Notes under the pieces: model-generated
Database searches by the model: none
What the model saw: the letters and a program-made list of their open reading frames with translations, nothing else
What the model was told of the DNA's origin: nothing
Part shown: piece after piece, positions 55,008 through 64,000 of the stretch
How the letters are laid out: each line of letters begins with the position of its first letter
How positions within the stretch are numbered: position 1 is the first letter of the stretch
Assembly: GCA_023627715.1 (NCBI GenBank)
Contig: JAMAHW010000024.1
Location: 248,001 to 312,000 of the forward strand
Reading direction: 5' to 3'
Source of the DNA: Periconia sp. R9002
Taxonomy: Eukaryota > Ascomycota > Dothideomycetes > Pleosporales > Periconiaceae
Length of the DNA: 64,000 bases
Translations under genes and position numbers: made by a program

Positions 55008-58000
55008 TATTGCGGTTGGGGTTCGAGGTTGGGGTGTTTTGGATGGTGGTGGATGAGAGAGTGGAATGAGGTTGAGGGAGAAGGATGTTGGGAAAGGGAT
55101 GGAAAATGAAGGACGATGGTTGAGAATGTAGAACGAGTGAATGTGCTGATACTGATCCTGTTCGCTACTGTTTACTTCCCTTTATATATTCTACTTTTCC
55201 ATTACGACTGCCCGGACTTTGAAGCCTTCTGGTCTCAGCTACACTCTCTGACCTCCTTTTTAGGTCAAAGGATACGGGAGTGGATTTTGTATGCTTTCAT
55301 GTAGGTGTGGTTTTTTGTTGATCACATCAGCTTGTTACGTACTTGTTGGGACTGATTGATGTTGGCTTAAGGTCCTGAAAAAGTCTGCTTGGGTTTTACG
55401 CAGAAGCCCATGGGCTCTGTGATGTCTGTACGTGCAATATCATGCCAATCCAATTTGAGGAGAAAATTGATTTGCAACCTGAAAGGCGTCAAGTGCACAA
55501 GACTATCTATTTGAGAGGTTGGTAAATGGCAAGTTTCCGGAGTATGCATGATATTGATCATCTAGATGGAGAAAAGTCTATCCGAGACTTACGCCCACAG
55601 AATTGCCGAGCTCCACATATAAGCTATGACCTATGTTTTAGAAAAGAAGCACATAGAGGGTGTTATATCCGAACGGAAAGAGTGCAGCAAGCAATGATTA
55701 ACATCTATACCATCAGAGCTGATCAGGGTCGCCCAGAACAGGTTGTAGGTACCTGTGGGCCCATCAATGCATCTGAGCTAAAATGTAACGTAAATAAAAC
55801 GACTCTGGCCCATGCACAACGTACGGGAAAACAGTACAAAAGATAGGGGAACTGGGAAGTAGGTTCTTATTGAAGGGAACGTTGTATTCAGCAGTCTTTA
55901 CGAGCGCCGCAAAGGACCATTTTGGGTTGTATAACTCAATGCTACTAACATTGAACGGTTCTAACTACCATGCTACCCTGTCAAACCCTGGTCATTCGTT
56001 ATACAAAATTCTGTGGTAATAGGTCTACTAGACTTAGATTGCTGTGTTGTCTTAGTAAAGAATGCAACTGATTACCCGGGGGTGAGCACTCGCTTGTGGG
56101 GCATTGTTACATTCGCTTCGCTTGACCGGAAGAATTGGCTGCCCTAACTAGGCGGAAGGCAGACAAAAGATACGAGGATATTGAATATTTTGTTGATCGT
56201 TTCGTTCATGGTATTGAAGACACTTGATACTTGGCACCGCCTGCAGTATTGCGGCAGTATCCGGGTACGAAGTAACACGTGGTGGTGGCGTTTTGAGACT
56301 CATGTTGATCACCAAAAACGAAATAAAATAAAATAAAAAACTCCCAGAGTCTTCACACCTTTAACCCCTACAAAGCTTACCCACAATCTCTGTAAACCTA
56401 ACAGCATTGATGTTTAAACTAGGTACTAAGTTAGGCTCAGTATTAGAGTACAAGTTTTCTGTAACTATCATTGATGTTTATTATTTAAAATTATGATTTC
56501 TCTATCGAATAATCTACCCACTAGAAAACAAGTTGCCATGTAAGCTACCCCTAAATGTCCTCCCCAACATCACAAAACCCTTACCGTGAAATTTCTAGTC
56601 CTCTCAACACTCGCCTAGGTGCCAGTAGCTATTTACTTCCCATCCACAGTATTCATTCATATTCACCCCTTCAATTTCAATGAAGAATGGGCAAGGAATG
56701 GATATAAACCGCGATTGCTTCCGCCGCACGACTTTGACACGCCGAATAATACCTCGGCACAATATGCCAAGGTGGTTGATACTAAGGGCGGTTCTTAGGG
56801 GGGTTTGGGTTGGAATAGGTACGCGAGTTAGGCACTGCGTTTCAGCAGGGAAGAGGTTGTGTTCGTGGTGCTTTGGGTTTCGCTGGCTTGCGTTGTGTTT
56901 CACTGGAATCGGGAGGTGCGTTTATTAATGTGTTTTGTTTGTTATTCGTTGTTTTGTGAGGGAGGGAGTTGAGGTGGCACTTACAGATCGAGTTTTTATT
57001 CATCGAAAGTGTTTTGATTAACCAGATGATATGATTCATTTACTTGGACGTTTCCCTGAACCTTTGGTCTGACGGACACAGATTCGCTTCCTTGACATTT
57101 TTCTTCGAGATTCCTCTCTGGTTGAACAGCTAGAATACAGATTAGCTGGGAGAAATACGTCATTCCCTCAAACCGTATACACATATCTATACACACAACC
57201 CAATTCGTCTTTCAGTACAATCCCCCAAAAACCAGATCCAAACCAAAACAAAAAAGAAAGCAAAAGAAACCCACATCACAACCGACCCAACTTAAACCAT
57301 ACTCTTGTACATATCTCAACCAACCCTCCATCATTTCTTGAACCACCAAGTCAGGTTCCGCGGACCCTAAATCGCATCTATTTCATGAGATGTTCCAGTA
57401 TAACCGTAGCATTTACGCTCATCTTTTCCCCGAAGCAGACCACATATACGAGCTTTCAGCTCTTACAGTAAGTAGTGGCCCCGGCCACCCTTGCGGGACC
57501 GCCCGCCCGCCGCCCCCACGACCTCTCATCTATCGGCCCGACGCGCACGCTGAGTTAGAAAGAAGAGGGATACCTAGTGTGAGCTTTTGTTTGAGTAGGA
57601 ATGATTTACATATGTAGACGCGTATAAAGCAATCGTAACTTGTCCCAGTTTCACTTGTACCGGCTATGCTATCACCAAAGAGAAGATCTTTTTATTCAGT
57701 CGCAAAGTTTAGGATTTCCAATATCAAGCGCGGAAAAAAAAAACCGCGCGAAAGAGAGGGCGGAGACCGACCCCAGGGTATCAAAATATGCATAATGAAG
57801 CTATCTATCCAAGAGGATGCACCATGCTCAAACAAACAAACAAAACAACAATAAGGTCAAAAAATTAATGTTCACAAAACATTAAGAAACCCGCTTTAGG
57901 GATGTTTTCTTCCGGGGGGTAGAACGAAAAAGGGGGAACCGCGATAAAGTGACGCTGGTTCGGAGAGAAAGTAGATAAAAAATGCAGGGGAGGGGGGGTA

Positions 58001-58177
58001 TGTGTGTGTAGTAGTTGGACCGATGTGAATGCAACTTCTACACCAAACAACGAGGATCCTCAAGAATGGAAAAATGATGCAAATGCAATGCAAAAACAAG
58101 CAAAAAAAAGGTATGCCAGATCATGTTCCCCGTCACACACACGCGCGCGCACGCACAAAACAACACTACTGTTCGAT
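55008..58177. other. Long gene-poor stretch
   Basis: About 3.2 kb without a gene that can be supported. A 106-codon plus-strand ORF (55526-55846) and short minus-strand ORFs (56604-56903, 56842-57039) lack recognisable domains and could be chance. A GTAAGT donor near 56985 on the minus strand followed by pyrimidine-poor acceptors did not give a convincing spliced product. The right end (57720-58170) has A- and G-runs and a CA/GC alternating tract near 58132-58156. Confidence 0.4.
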
Positions 58178-59583
58178 TTAAGGCTTCTGGGGGAGCTTAG
58201 GATCGACGATCTCGCCATCGTCGCCGCCGTGGGGGACGGTGCATTTGCCGACGTCTTCGAAGGTGGGAGGGTACTCGCCGCCCTTGTTGAGTTGGACGTT
58301 GAGGGATTTGCCGGGGCTGAGGCAGATGAAGTCGTCGAGACCATCGCCGTTTACGTCGAGCCAGCGAACGTCTGGGGATATGGGTCAGTTTACTGAGTTA
58401 CTAACAAAGGAAAGAAGATATTGATGAAGGAGAACATACCCTTGGCCAAACACTTGGTATTGATGTTAAGTCGCGCGCCAGACTCGTAGTTGTCGTTGAT
58501 CCACTTGTAGACGTAAAAGGCCTCGCCGTCCTTGGCCCACACGACCGTGCGTTCGTCGGCCTTGGTCAGCTTGTTGAACTGCACAGTTTGCACGGGCTCA
58601 TAGAAGTTTGCAGGGATCGAGATCTTGTTGGCGTCGAGCTTGGTGGCGAGGTTGTTCTCGCATCGGTTCACGGTGGTGGCTTGGTTAGGGGGTTGAAGCA
58701 TGCCTGCCTTGTCGGCTTCTTGGAAAGCAGCCCACCAGATGGCGGCCATTTTCTTATAGCCGGCGTCGTTGGGGTGGGTTCCGTCGGCGCTGATGTCGCC
58801 CTTGATCCATGGTGTGTCGGATTCGTACATTTCGGCGAGGACGATGCGCTGGTTCTGCTTGCGGCGTTTCTCGACGATGTCGCGGTATTGAGGGTTGATG
58901 ATTTTGGCGCGCTTGTCGGTGGCGCCCGACTTATTGGGGAGGACGGTGGAAAGCAGGATGGTTACTCCGGGGATTTTCTCATAAAGCAGGTCGAGCATCT
59001 TGTCCATACGTGTACCGGTAGTCTCCACTTCGAATCCGGTCTTGTTTTGAGCAGCATCGTTAGTGCCGGCGCTACAAGTGGTTAGTATTCTTGCACTGTA
59101 CAAATAATAAGAGTTCTTACTTGATGGTAATCAAGTTGGGTTGTCTACCGACAGCCCTCTCAGCCTGCGTTATGATCTCATCAACACGGAAGCCGGGATA
59201 TCCTGAGTTGTCCTGATTACACATTAGCATTTTTTTTATATACGATTGTAGCAGCAAGTCCTTACATTGTCCTGCATGGTGCCGTTTTGTTCGTTGCCGA
59301 CCATGTTGACTTCCCATCCTTCAAATCGGAGCTGGTCCCGCAACGGTTTTCGATAACCATTTCCGTCCGAAGATGCTATTCCGAAGGTGATGGAAGCCCC
59401 AAGAGGTAGAACACGTAGTGGAAAAGCCTTCTTTTCCCGCTTGTCTAAAGGATAAGTGAATCGGGATCCAGATTGTACATTTTCGCGCGTGTCGATGGCC
59501 GAGCCTGGAGCAGATAGAGGAATTGAAGTGGCGAAAGAAGAAAGGAAAGCAAGGGAGAAGAATGCAATGTGGCTAGCCATCAT
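58178..59583 (-). CDS. Secreted SGNH/GDSL-type esterase with C-terminal FG-GAP-like segment
   Basis: Exons are 59583-59266, 59212-59121, 59071-58440 and 58371-58178, giving 411 residues. The N-terminus MMASHIAFFSLAFLSSFATS is a signal peptide. Block I PLGASITFG carries Ser near residue 64, the block III-type motif is NAGTND, and the final DGTHPND supplies Asp and His (near 231-234), so the SGNH triad is complete. After the hydrolase comes about 150 residues with WAKDGEAFYVY and a calcium-loop-like DVNGDGLDDFICLSPG, typical of FG-GAP/VCBS repeat units that form beta-propellers or adhesive blades. SGNH enzymes deacylate sugars, lipids or aryl esters. The pairing suggests a secreted esterase with a binding module; substrate unknown. 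Introns are 49-68 nt. Confidence 0.88.
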
Positions 59584-61423
59584 GATTGAACAGGGTTGAA
59601 CGAAAGTAAAGAGGTCAAAACCTCAAGTAATGAATGACTTGGTTGAAATACTAAAGAGTGAAGTTGTACGACTCGGTGAAAAACATTGTCTACAAAGCGA
59701 ATGCGGCTAAGTTATAAACTGTTACTCGCACGCTATGCCGGTGATTGCGGCCTAAGCAAACGGCAGGGGTAGCCATGACTCTATCGCGACGAGCCAGCGG
59801 TTTGCCTTAAAGGCCTGGGGCTGTTTTCTGGTTAGCGCAGGGACCTGGGGCCGTATATTTTCACGTAGATAGAAAGGTGAGACGGTGACATCTAGTCGAT
59901 TGCTTGTACTATGCCTAGTTAATGGTAAGGGTGAAGCAACTGAAGCATCGCGAAACAACCTCACGCCTTGATGGAATGTAGTTGAAGACTTAGTCTCCAG
60001 TTCGAGAAATGTCAACTGCCCCCATACCATAGGTTGGTTCAGTAATCGATGCACATTGTGAATTTTCAATGTTGCCTGGTAACCATCAGGATCACTTTAG
60101 GGTGACTGCACGAGTGTCGTAGTGCACCGACTTTCTCTTTGCTCCTGCTCAACAAGGGATGATTCAAAACCCCCGAATGGCATGTTCTCCCTTTGGTGAC
60201 CATGGACTTTCACCACGCTAGGCAGGATCAACACTCGGGCCAAGCCTCCATAGAGAAAGCAAGGACTCGCACTGTGCAAGAGGCCAGCGAATTAGCAGCT
60301 TTGAAACTTTGACACCATGGTCGGGATTGATGATCTCCTGGCTAGTTGTTTCGAACTCCGAAGCGACGAAGCGTGATGTTTAGCTATGATCCGTGCGCAA
60401 GCCGTCAGTATTTTTGGAAGCTGCACCTTTCCGAAAGGGATGACATGCAGCGCTGCCCGCCGTGTCCGCCTACTATGCGCCCATGAAGAACTTCAAAGGA
60501 TTCGTGATTTAACGTTGAATCTTATTATAAGCAGTGGTCCGATGCCAAATAGAGAAAAGCTTAAATCTTATCTCTAATAAGCGGTATTTTGCACTCGCAC
60601 GAGTATATTTCACTAAAGTTGCAATTGGATTGGGATCGGGTGCAACTATGTTCAAGGTGGTTCATTCGGCCATACCGAAATGACTTGGACGCGATCGAGT
60701 ATCCCGAGGATAGATGTCTTATTGGTTTGAGCGCCATGATTGAGTACAATGTGCTTATTGCTATACTATTAGGGTAATTCATTCAACTTGTCTACTAATC
60801 AGGTCTTCTCTTGTGCGTACACATCGTTGCACGCTCGAGCAATTATTCGACTTCCGTAAAACATCACCAGCAATGGGTGGTCGCCTCAATAATAAGCATT
60901 TACTGCAAACGAAATCCAACCTCTCAGAACAAAAAATTGCAACTGTGAAAAAGGCGAAAATAAGAAATGGTATGATTTGGAATTCGGGTTCATACATGTG
61001 TACATACTCACCAACTACGCGCCCAGATGCTCAGCGCATCCCAAGGTACACCGAGTTCAAAATGGTGATAGCAAAACACGATCAAAGGCTTGAGAAGGAA
61101 GCATTTCACTAGTGCAATATGATTTGTACCAATCCATCAGTTCGATTGCTACGCTTCGTCATGACATCACCAACCTGTCACCCTGAGCTCATCATCATTT
61201 TCCCATTGCAACGTTCTGGACACAGATTCTCCATGTAAAGCTCCGACCGAACCCCCATTTTGCTTTACTATTGACGACTCGGGATTTGCTCACCGGACTT
61301 TGAGATGAGATCAGTCTAGGATACACGTTACACACCACATAAAAGACCCGGGCGCCCAACAGCCATCGCACTACCACCAAAAACGCCATTCCCACTGCTC
61401 TCCCAATCCAAAGCCACCTCACC
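59584..61423. other. Intergenic, nothing recognised
   Basis: About 1.8 kb. It includes the promoter of the esterase at the left and of a small plus-strand gene at the right (CT-rich from 61390). ORFs of 60-105 codons on either strand have no coding character that could be defended. Confidence 0.4.
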
Positions 61424-61753
61424 ATGTCAAACCTCCGTACTTTCCGCTTCCGCCTTCCCTCCTCCCTCCCATCCTCAACCCGTCCAATCTCGACCACTCC
61501 CCTACTCTCCCAACAACGCATGGGCTCTAACCCGAAGGCCAACCAACCAGACTCGCCTAACGCCTCAATGCGTAGAGATACCCCCAACACCGACAAACAA
61601 TCAAGTGCTTCAACAGAGGAGCACAAAACGGGGGACGATCACCCAGCGAAGCAGCCAGATACGCAGGCAGAGCCTGATCGGAAGACGGGGATCGGTGGCG
61701 AGACGAAAGTTGAGGGGGGCAAGGCGGGGCTGGGGGAGCGGACTGATCGGTAG
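61424..61753 (+). CDS. Small basic-leader protein, probably mitochondrial, unknown function
   Basis: A 109-residue single-exon ORF. The first 35 residues are basic and Ser/Thr/Pro rich without acidic residues (MSNLRTFRFRLPSSLPSS), resembling a mitochondrial targeting sequence; ISTTPLLSQQRM could hold the cleavage site. The rest is hydrophilic and disordered, ending in HPAKQPDTQAEPDRKTGIGG and GGKAGLGERTDR. This Gly/Asp-rich tail pattern resembles small conserved ascomycete proteins remembered without a function. The ATG sits right after a CT-rich leader. It could also be an assembly-factor-like or stress-related small protein; nothing decides this. Confidence 0.6.
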   Translation: MSNLRTFRFRLPSSLPSSTRPISTTPLLSQQRMGSNPKANQPDSPNASMRRDTPNTDKQSSASTEEHKTGDDHPAKQPDTQAEPDRKTGIGGETKVEGGKAGLGERTDR

Positions 61754-62201
61754 ACTGGTGGGTATGAAGATGATGGGCGATAGAGTGTATTAGGGTTGGC
61801 TGTGCATGAAGAGCTTGGAGGTGATACACGAATCTAATTTTAGCATTTAGAAGAAGAGAGATTTCTTGATTGCACGGACGGGAGGAAAAATTGACCTGGG
61901 AGCTGATCGAAGATCGTATTTTGGTTGCTGGCGGTGGTAGATAGCCGGTGGCAAGCGATGCCCCAAGATTGTATGATACAAGTATAGAGAGAAAAGTGTG
62001 TAAGGCATGAAACTCCGGTTTTTCCCATGCCGAAGGGGGTATCTCGTCCCTACCAGAATGCTTTTTTGGTTGAGAAAGAAGAAAAACTGAAAGCAAAAGA
62101 GCAAGCCGTCCACCCAAAGCGCCGAAAGCACTCTAATCTGTGGAGCAATGTACAAAGCGCGACTTCTGTCGTGCATTTTAATTCGACGTGTATGTACCTG
62201 A
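61754..62201. other. Convergent 3' regions
   Basis: About 450 bp between the stops of the small plus-strand gene and RPC82. Nothing beyond expected 3' UTR sequence was seen. Confidence 0.4.
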
Positions 62202-64000
62202 CTAGGCAGATGTTAGCGGTCCGCAAAAATCACGCAAAACAGCAACAAGGTCGTCTTCGCGGAAAAGCTGGAGAAGAAGTCTTTCCTCGACTTCTTTCCA
62301 AGAGTTGAGCATAGCTAATTCGTCGCGACCGAGGAATCGCGACTCATTGCCACGGACATCAGTGCGCTCTGCTTTCTCAAGCACAGCTTGCACCTTCTCC
62401 TTCTCGAAAGCAATGCGTTGGATGATGCGGATCATGCCCTTGTACGTATCATGAAGAAGCTTCTCGCGCGCACGTTGGCAATCGTACCAAACCAAATGGA
62501 TGGAGTGTTTTGCTTCGCGCCGATCCACCTTGGGGACTTCTTGAGTCTGAATGAAACCTTGCACAGCGAGGTCGTTGACGACACCTCTGATTTCGGCGGC
62601 AGACATCATCATGGCAATACCAGTTTGGCGTTCGTCCAGCCTGCCCTTCTTCTTTAGCGCTCGAATGAGTTTGAGACCGTACTGAGGCTTCTTGGCAGAT
62701 ACCGTGTTCTCGATTTCGTGCTGAATGAGGCTCTTCGCGATGTCCTCAAATTCTATCTGCCACTGAGAGTGACCGGCACGAGAGTGCCATGTTGCAAAAT
62801 GGAACGGATCCTTGGCCAGATTCTCAATGTGGGTGTGGACCAGCTGCAACCTTTCATGATGTCCAAGATCTATAGGATCCACTGGGTCTTCCATTTTGTA
62901 CGACTTATCCAGGCTTCGTCCAGTGATTTTGCTGACTGCATGCGGATCGAGACCCTCGCAAATATCGAAATCTTTCGACTCCTTTTCCACATCGTAAGCC
63001 GTCACAAGATAAAGCTGTGCAGGGGGAGCAGGTTCTTCATCCTTCTTCTTGGAATCGATTGGTGGATCTGGCCATTCCTCGAAGCACCGAGGCACCTGTG
63101 ACTCGACATGTCGCAGCATGATCTGATAAATGCGGGCAGTGGTAGGGCCGAGCCGTTGCTCCACAAGACGCACAAGTTGCTCGGTACGCATGGCAACTGC
63201 AATTTTTTCGCGATTGATGCGAATTGGAAGTTGTTCTTCTGCTGCGCTGAAATCTCCGTCGCCCCCACTAGAAGCCCAGCCATTCGCACCATTGACCTTC
63301 AGTCTCTTGTTCGGCTGCTCGTTATCCCGGTTGTTGATTTTGCGTTTCCTGGAAGCAAACTGTGGAGGCTCTGCCCAGGCATCGCGTATGCTTCGCTTTT
63401 GGGCTAGAACTTCTCTTGCAACAGTGCTCTTATCTTTGGTCCCTGAAGGCATCTGCCCCGCCCATCGCTGATCCAGAACTTGTGTTAGTGCTACTTGCTC
63501 AAAATCGCCCGGAGAGAGATACTGCGTTTCATCGACCCTGATGATCCACCCTTGCTGCATGAGCAGTTGTATGGCATCGTAAAATTCGTCAACTGTCTTG
63601 AGGTACATCTTGTCACCAGCGCTATGATCACCTGCTTCGTCCAAAGAGCCATTGCTTGTGCCATTGACTTTGGTGTCCGTGCCATTAATGTGAGTGCCAT
63701 TCGTTCTCTTTCGTTTCGTGCCTGCGCCATTGATTGCTTCGTCGTCGGAGTCGTCGATTGGATCCTGCGGAGGGAAAAGTGCGTTTTTCAGATCCCCAAT
63801 GCGTGTATGACCGTGCTCAAGCAGATTTCCTACGATAGCGCTCGCATTTTTACCGAAGCGGTCTTCAACCATTTTGACGACTCTACCAAAGCGCACCAGG
63901 GCGTACGATTGCTGCCAGTCGATTTCGTATGCAGTCACGGCCGAGACACGGGACGAGTGAAAGACGAGGTGGGACTGGACCAAGGTGACGAGGCCAAGTG
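62202..64000 (-). CDS. RPC82: RNA polymerase III subunit RPC3/RPC82, partial at the right edge
   Basis: The frame is open from the stop at 62202 to the window edge; the true start lies outside. The visible 599 or so codons include LVQSHLVFHSSRVSAVTAYE, matching the N-terminal winged helix that begins only a few residues into the family. Next are VEDRFGKNASAIVGNLLEHG and a basic-acidic linker with repeated NGT units. Further landmarks are a second winged-helix part (INREKIAVAMRTEQLVRLVE, TARIYQIMLRHVE) and the C-terminal region (DERQTGIAMMMSAAEIRGVV, HLVWYDCQRAREKLLHDTY). RPC82 with RPC34 and RPC31 forms the Pol III-specific subcomplex that opens promoters of tRNA and 5S genes. No intron is seen in this part. 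Confidence 0.92.
   Translation of the reverse strand, partial: LGLVTLVQSHLVFHSSRVSAVTAYEIDWQQSYALVRFGRVVKMVEDRFGKNASAIVGNLLEHGHTRIGDLKNALFPPQDPIDDSDDEAINGAGTKRKRTNGTHINGTDTKVNGTSNGSLDEAGDHSAGDKMYLKTVDEFYDAIQLLMQQGWIIRVDETQYLSPGDFEQVALTQVLDQRWAGQMPSGTKDKSTVAREVLAQKRSIRDAWAEPPQFASRKRKINNRDNEQPNKRLKVNGANGWASSGGDGDFSAAEEQLPIRINREKIAVAMRTEQLVRLVEQRLGPTTARIYQIMLRHVESQVPRCFEEWPDPPIDSKKKDEEPAPPAQLYLVTAYDVEKESKDFDICEGLDPHAVSKITGRSLDKSYKMEDPVDPIDLGHHERLQLVHTHIENLAKDPFHFATWHSRAGHSQWQIEFEDIAKSLIQHEIENTVSAKKPQYGLKLIRALKKKGRLDERQTGIAMMMSAAEIRGVVNDLAVQGFIQTQEVPKVDRREAKHSIHLVWYDCQRAREKLLHDTYKGMIRIIQRIAFEKEKVQAVLEKAERTDVRGNESRFLGRDELAMLNSWKEVEERLLLQLFREDDLVAVLRDFCGPLTSA

Noticed and set aside
55526..55846. 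106-codon plus-strand ORF
   Set aside because: No signal peptide, domain, flanking exon or codon pattern supports it.
56604..57039. Possible two-exon small gene on the minus strand
   Set aside because: The GTAAGT donor is good, but two different frames after the acceptor look equally weak and end quickly.

Overview
This is nuclear DNA of a filamentous ascomycete (Pezizomycotina, most likely a dothideomycete). Genes are compact, with introns of about 45-80 nt that carry GTANGT donors, CTNAC/CTAAC branch sites and YAG acceptors. They include typical fungal families: Sec16, HET, NB-ARC/TPR receptors, a cutinase-like esterase and a TRI12-type transporter. No tRNA, rRNA or CRISPR array was seen. 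Most genes are spliced, so the coordinates below come from hand-built exon models whose reading phases were checked by exon length. No homology search was run.

Layout: (1) 1-7155, housekeeping: a divergent pair made of the 5' part of a Neo1-type P4-ATPase (minus) and an intronless SEC16 (plus). (2) About 8-35 kb, an accessory island rich in immunity or allorecognition genes: a HET-domain gene broken by one TAG codon; an alpha/beta-hydrolase-NB-ARC-TPR receptor with nine near-identical 42-residue TPRs; a large ZNFX1/NFX1-type helicase gene with four in-frame TAG codons, a CCCH-finger frameshift and altered motif VI arginines; a relic of an unknown gene; a small tail-anchored-type gene; and a second alpha/beta-hydrolase-NB-ARC receptor whose C-terminus is a nearly complete ubiquitin ending in Arg-Gly-Ala. 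A dienelactone hydrolase-like secreted enzyme and a cysteine-rich single-pass membrane protein lie among them. (3) 36.5-48.6 kb, mostly housekeeping: membrane acyl-CoA-binding protein (Atg37/ACBD5 type), a secreted CE5/cutinase-like enzyme, a DCAF4-like WD40 protein, selenoprotein-O-like AMPylator, ORC5 and TAD3. (4) 49.6-59.6 kb, accessory: TRI12-type MFS transporter, short-chain dehydrogenase, an AT-rich RIP-like island, a small secreted cysteine-rich protein and an SGNH esterase with a C-terminal FG-GAP-like module. (5) 61.4-64 kb: a small mitochondrial-type protein and the RNA polymerase III subunit RPC82, which runs off the right edge.

Main points: the NLR-ubiquitin fusion is the most unusual architecture. 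The broken HET and ZNFX1-like genes share a pattern: every premature stop is TAG, at least two clearly replace conserved tryptophans, and helicase motif VI has Gln where Arg is expected. All of these read as G-to-A on the coding strand. RIP-type mutation would produce this, and A-to-I mRNA editing would reverse it, so RNA data could separate decay from programmed recoding.
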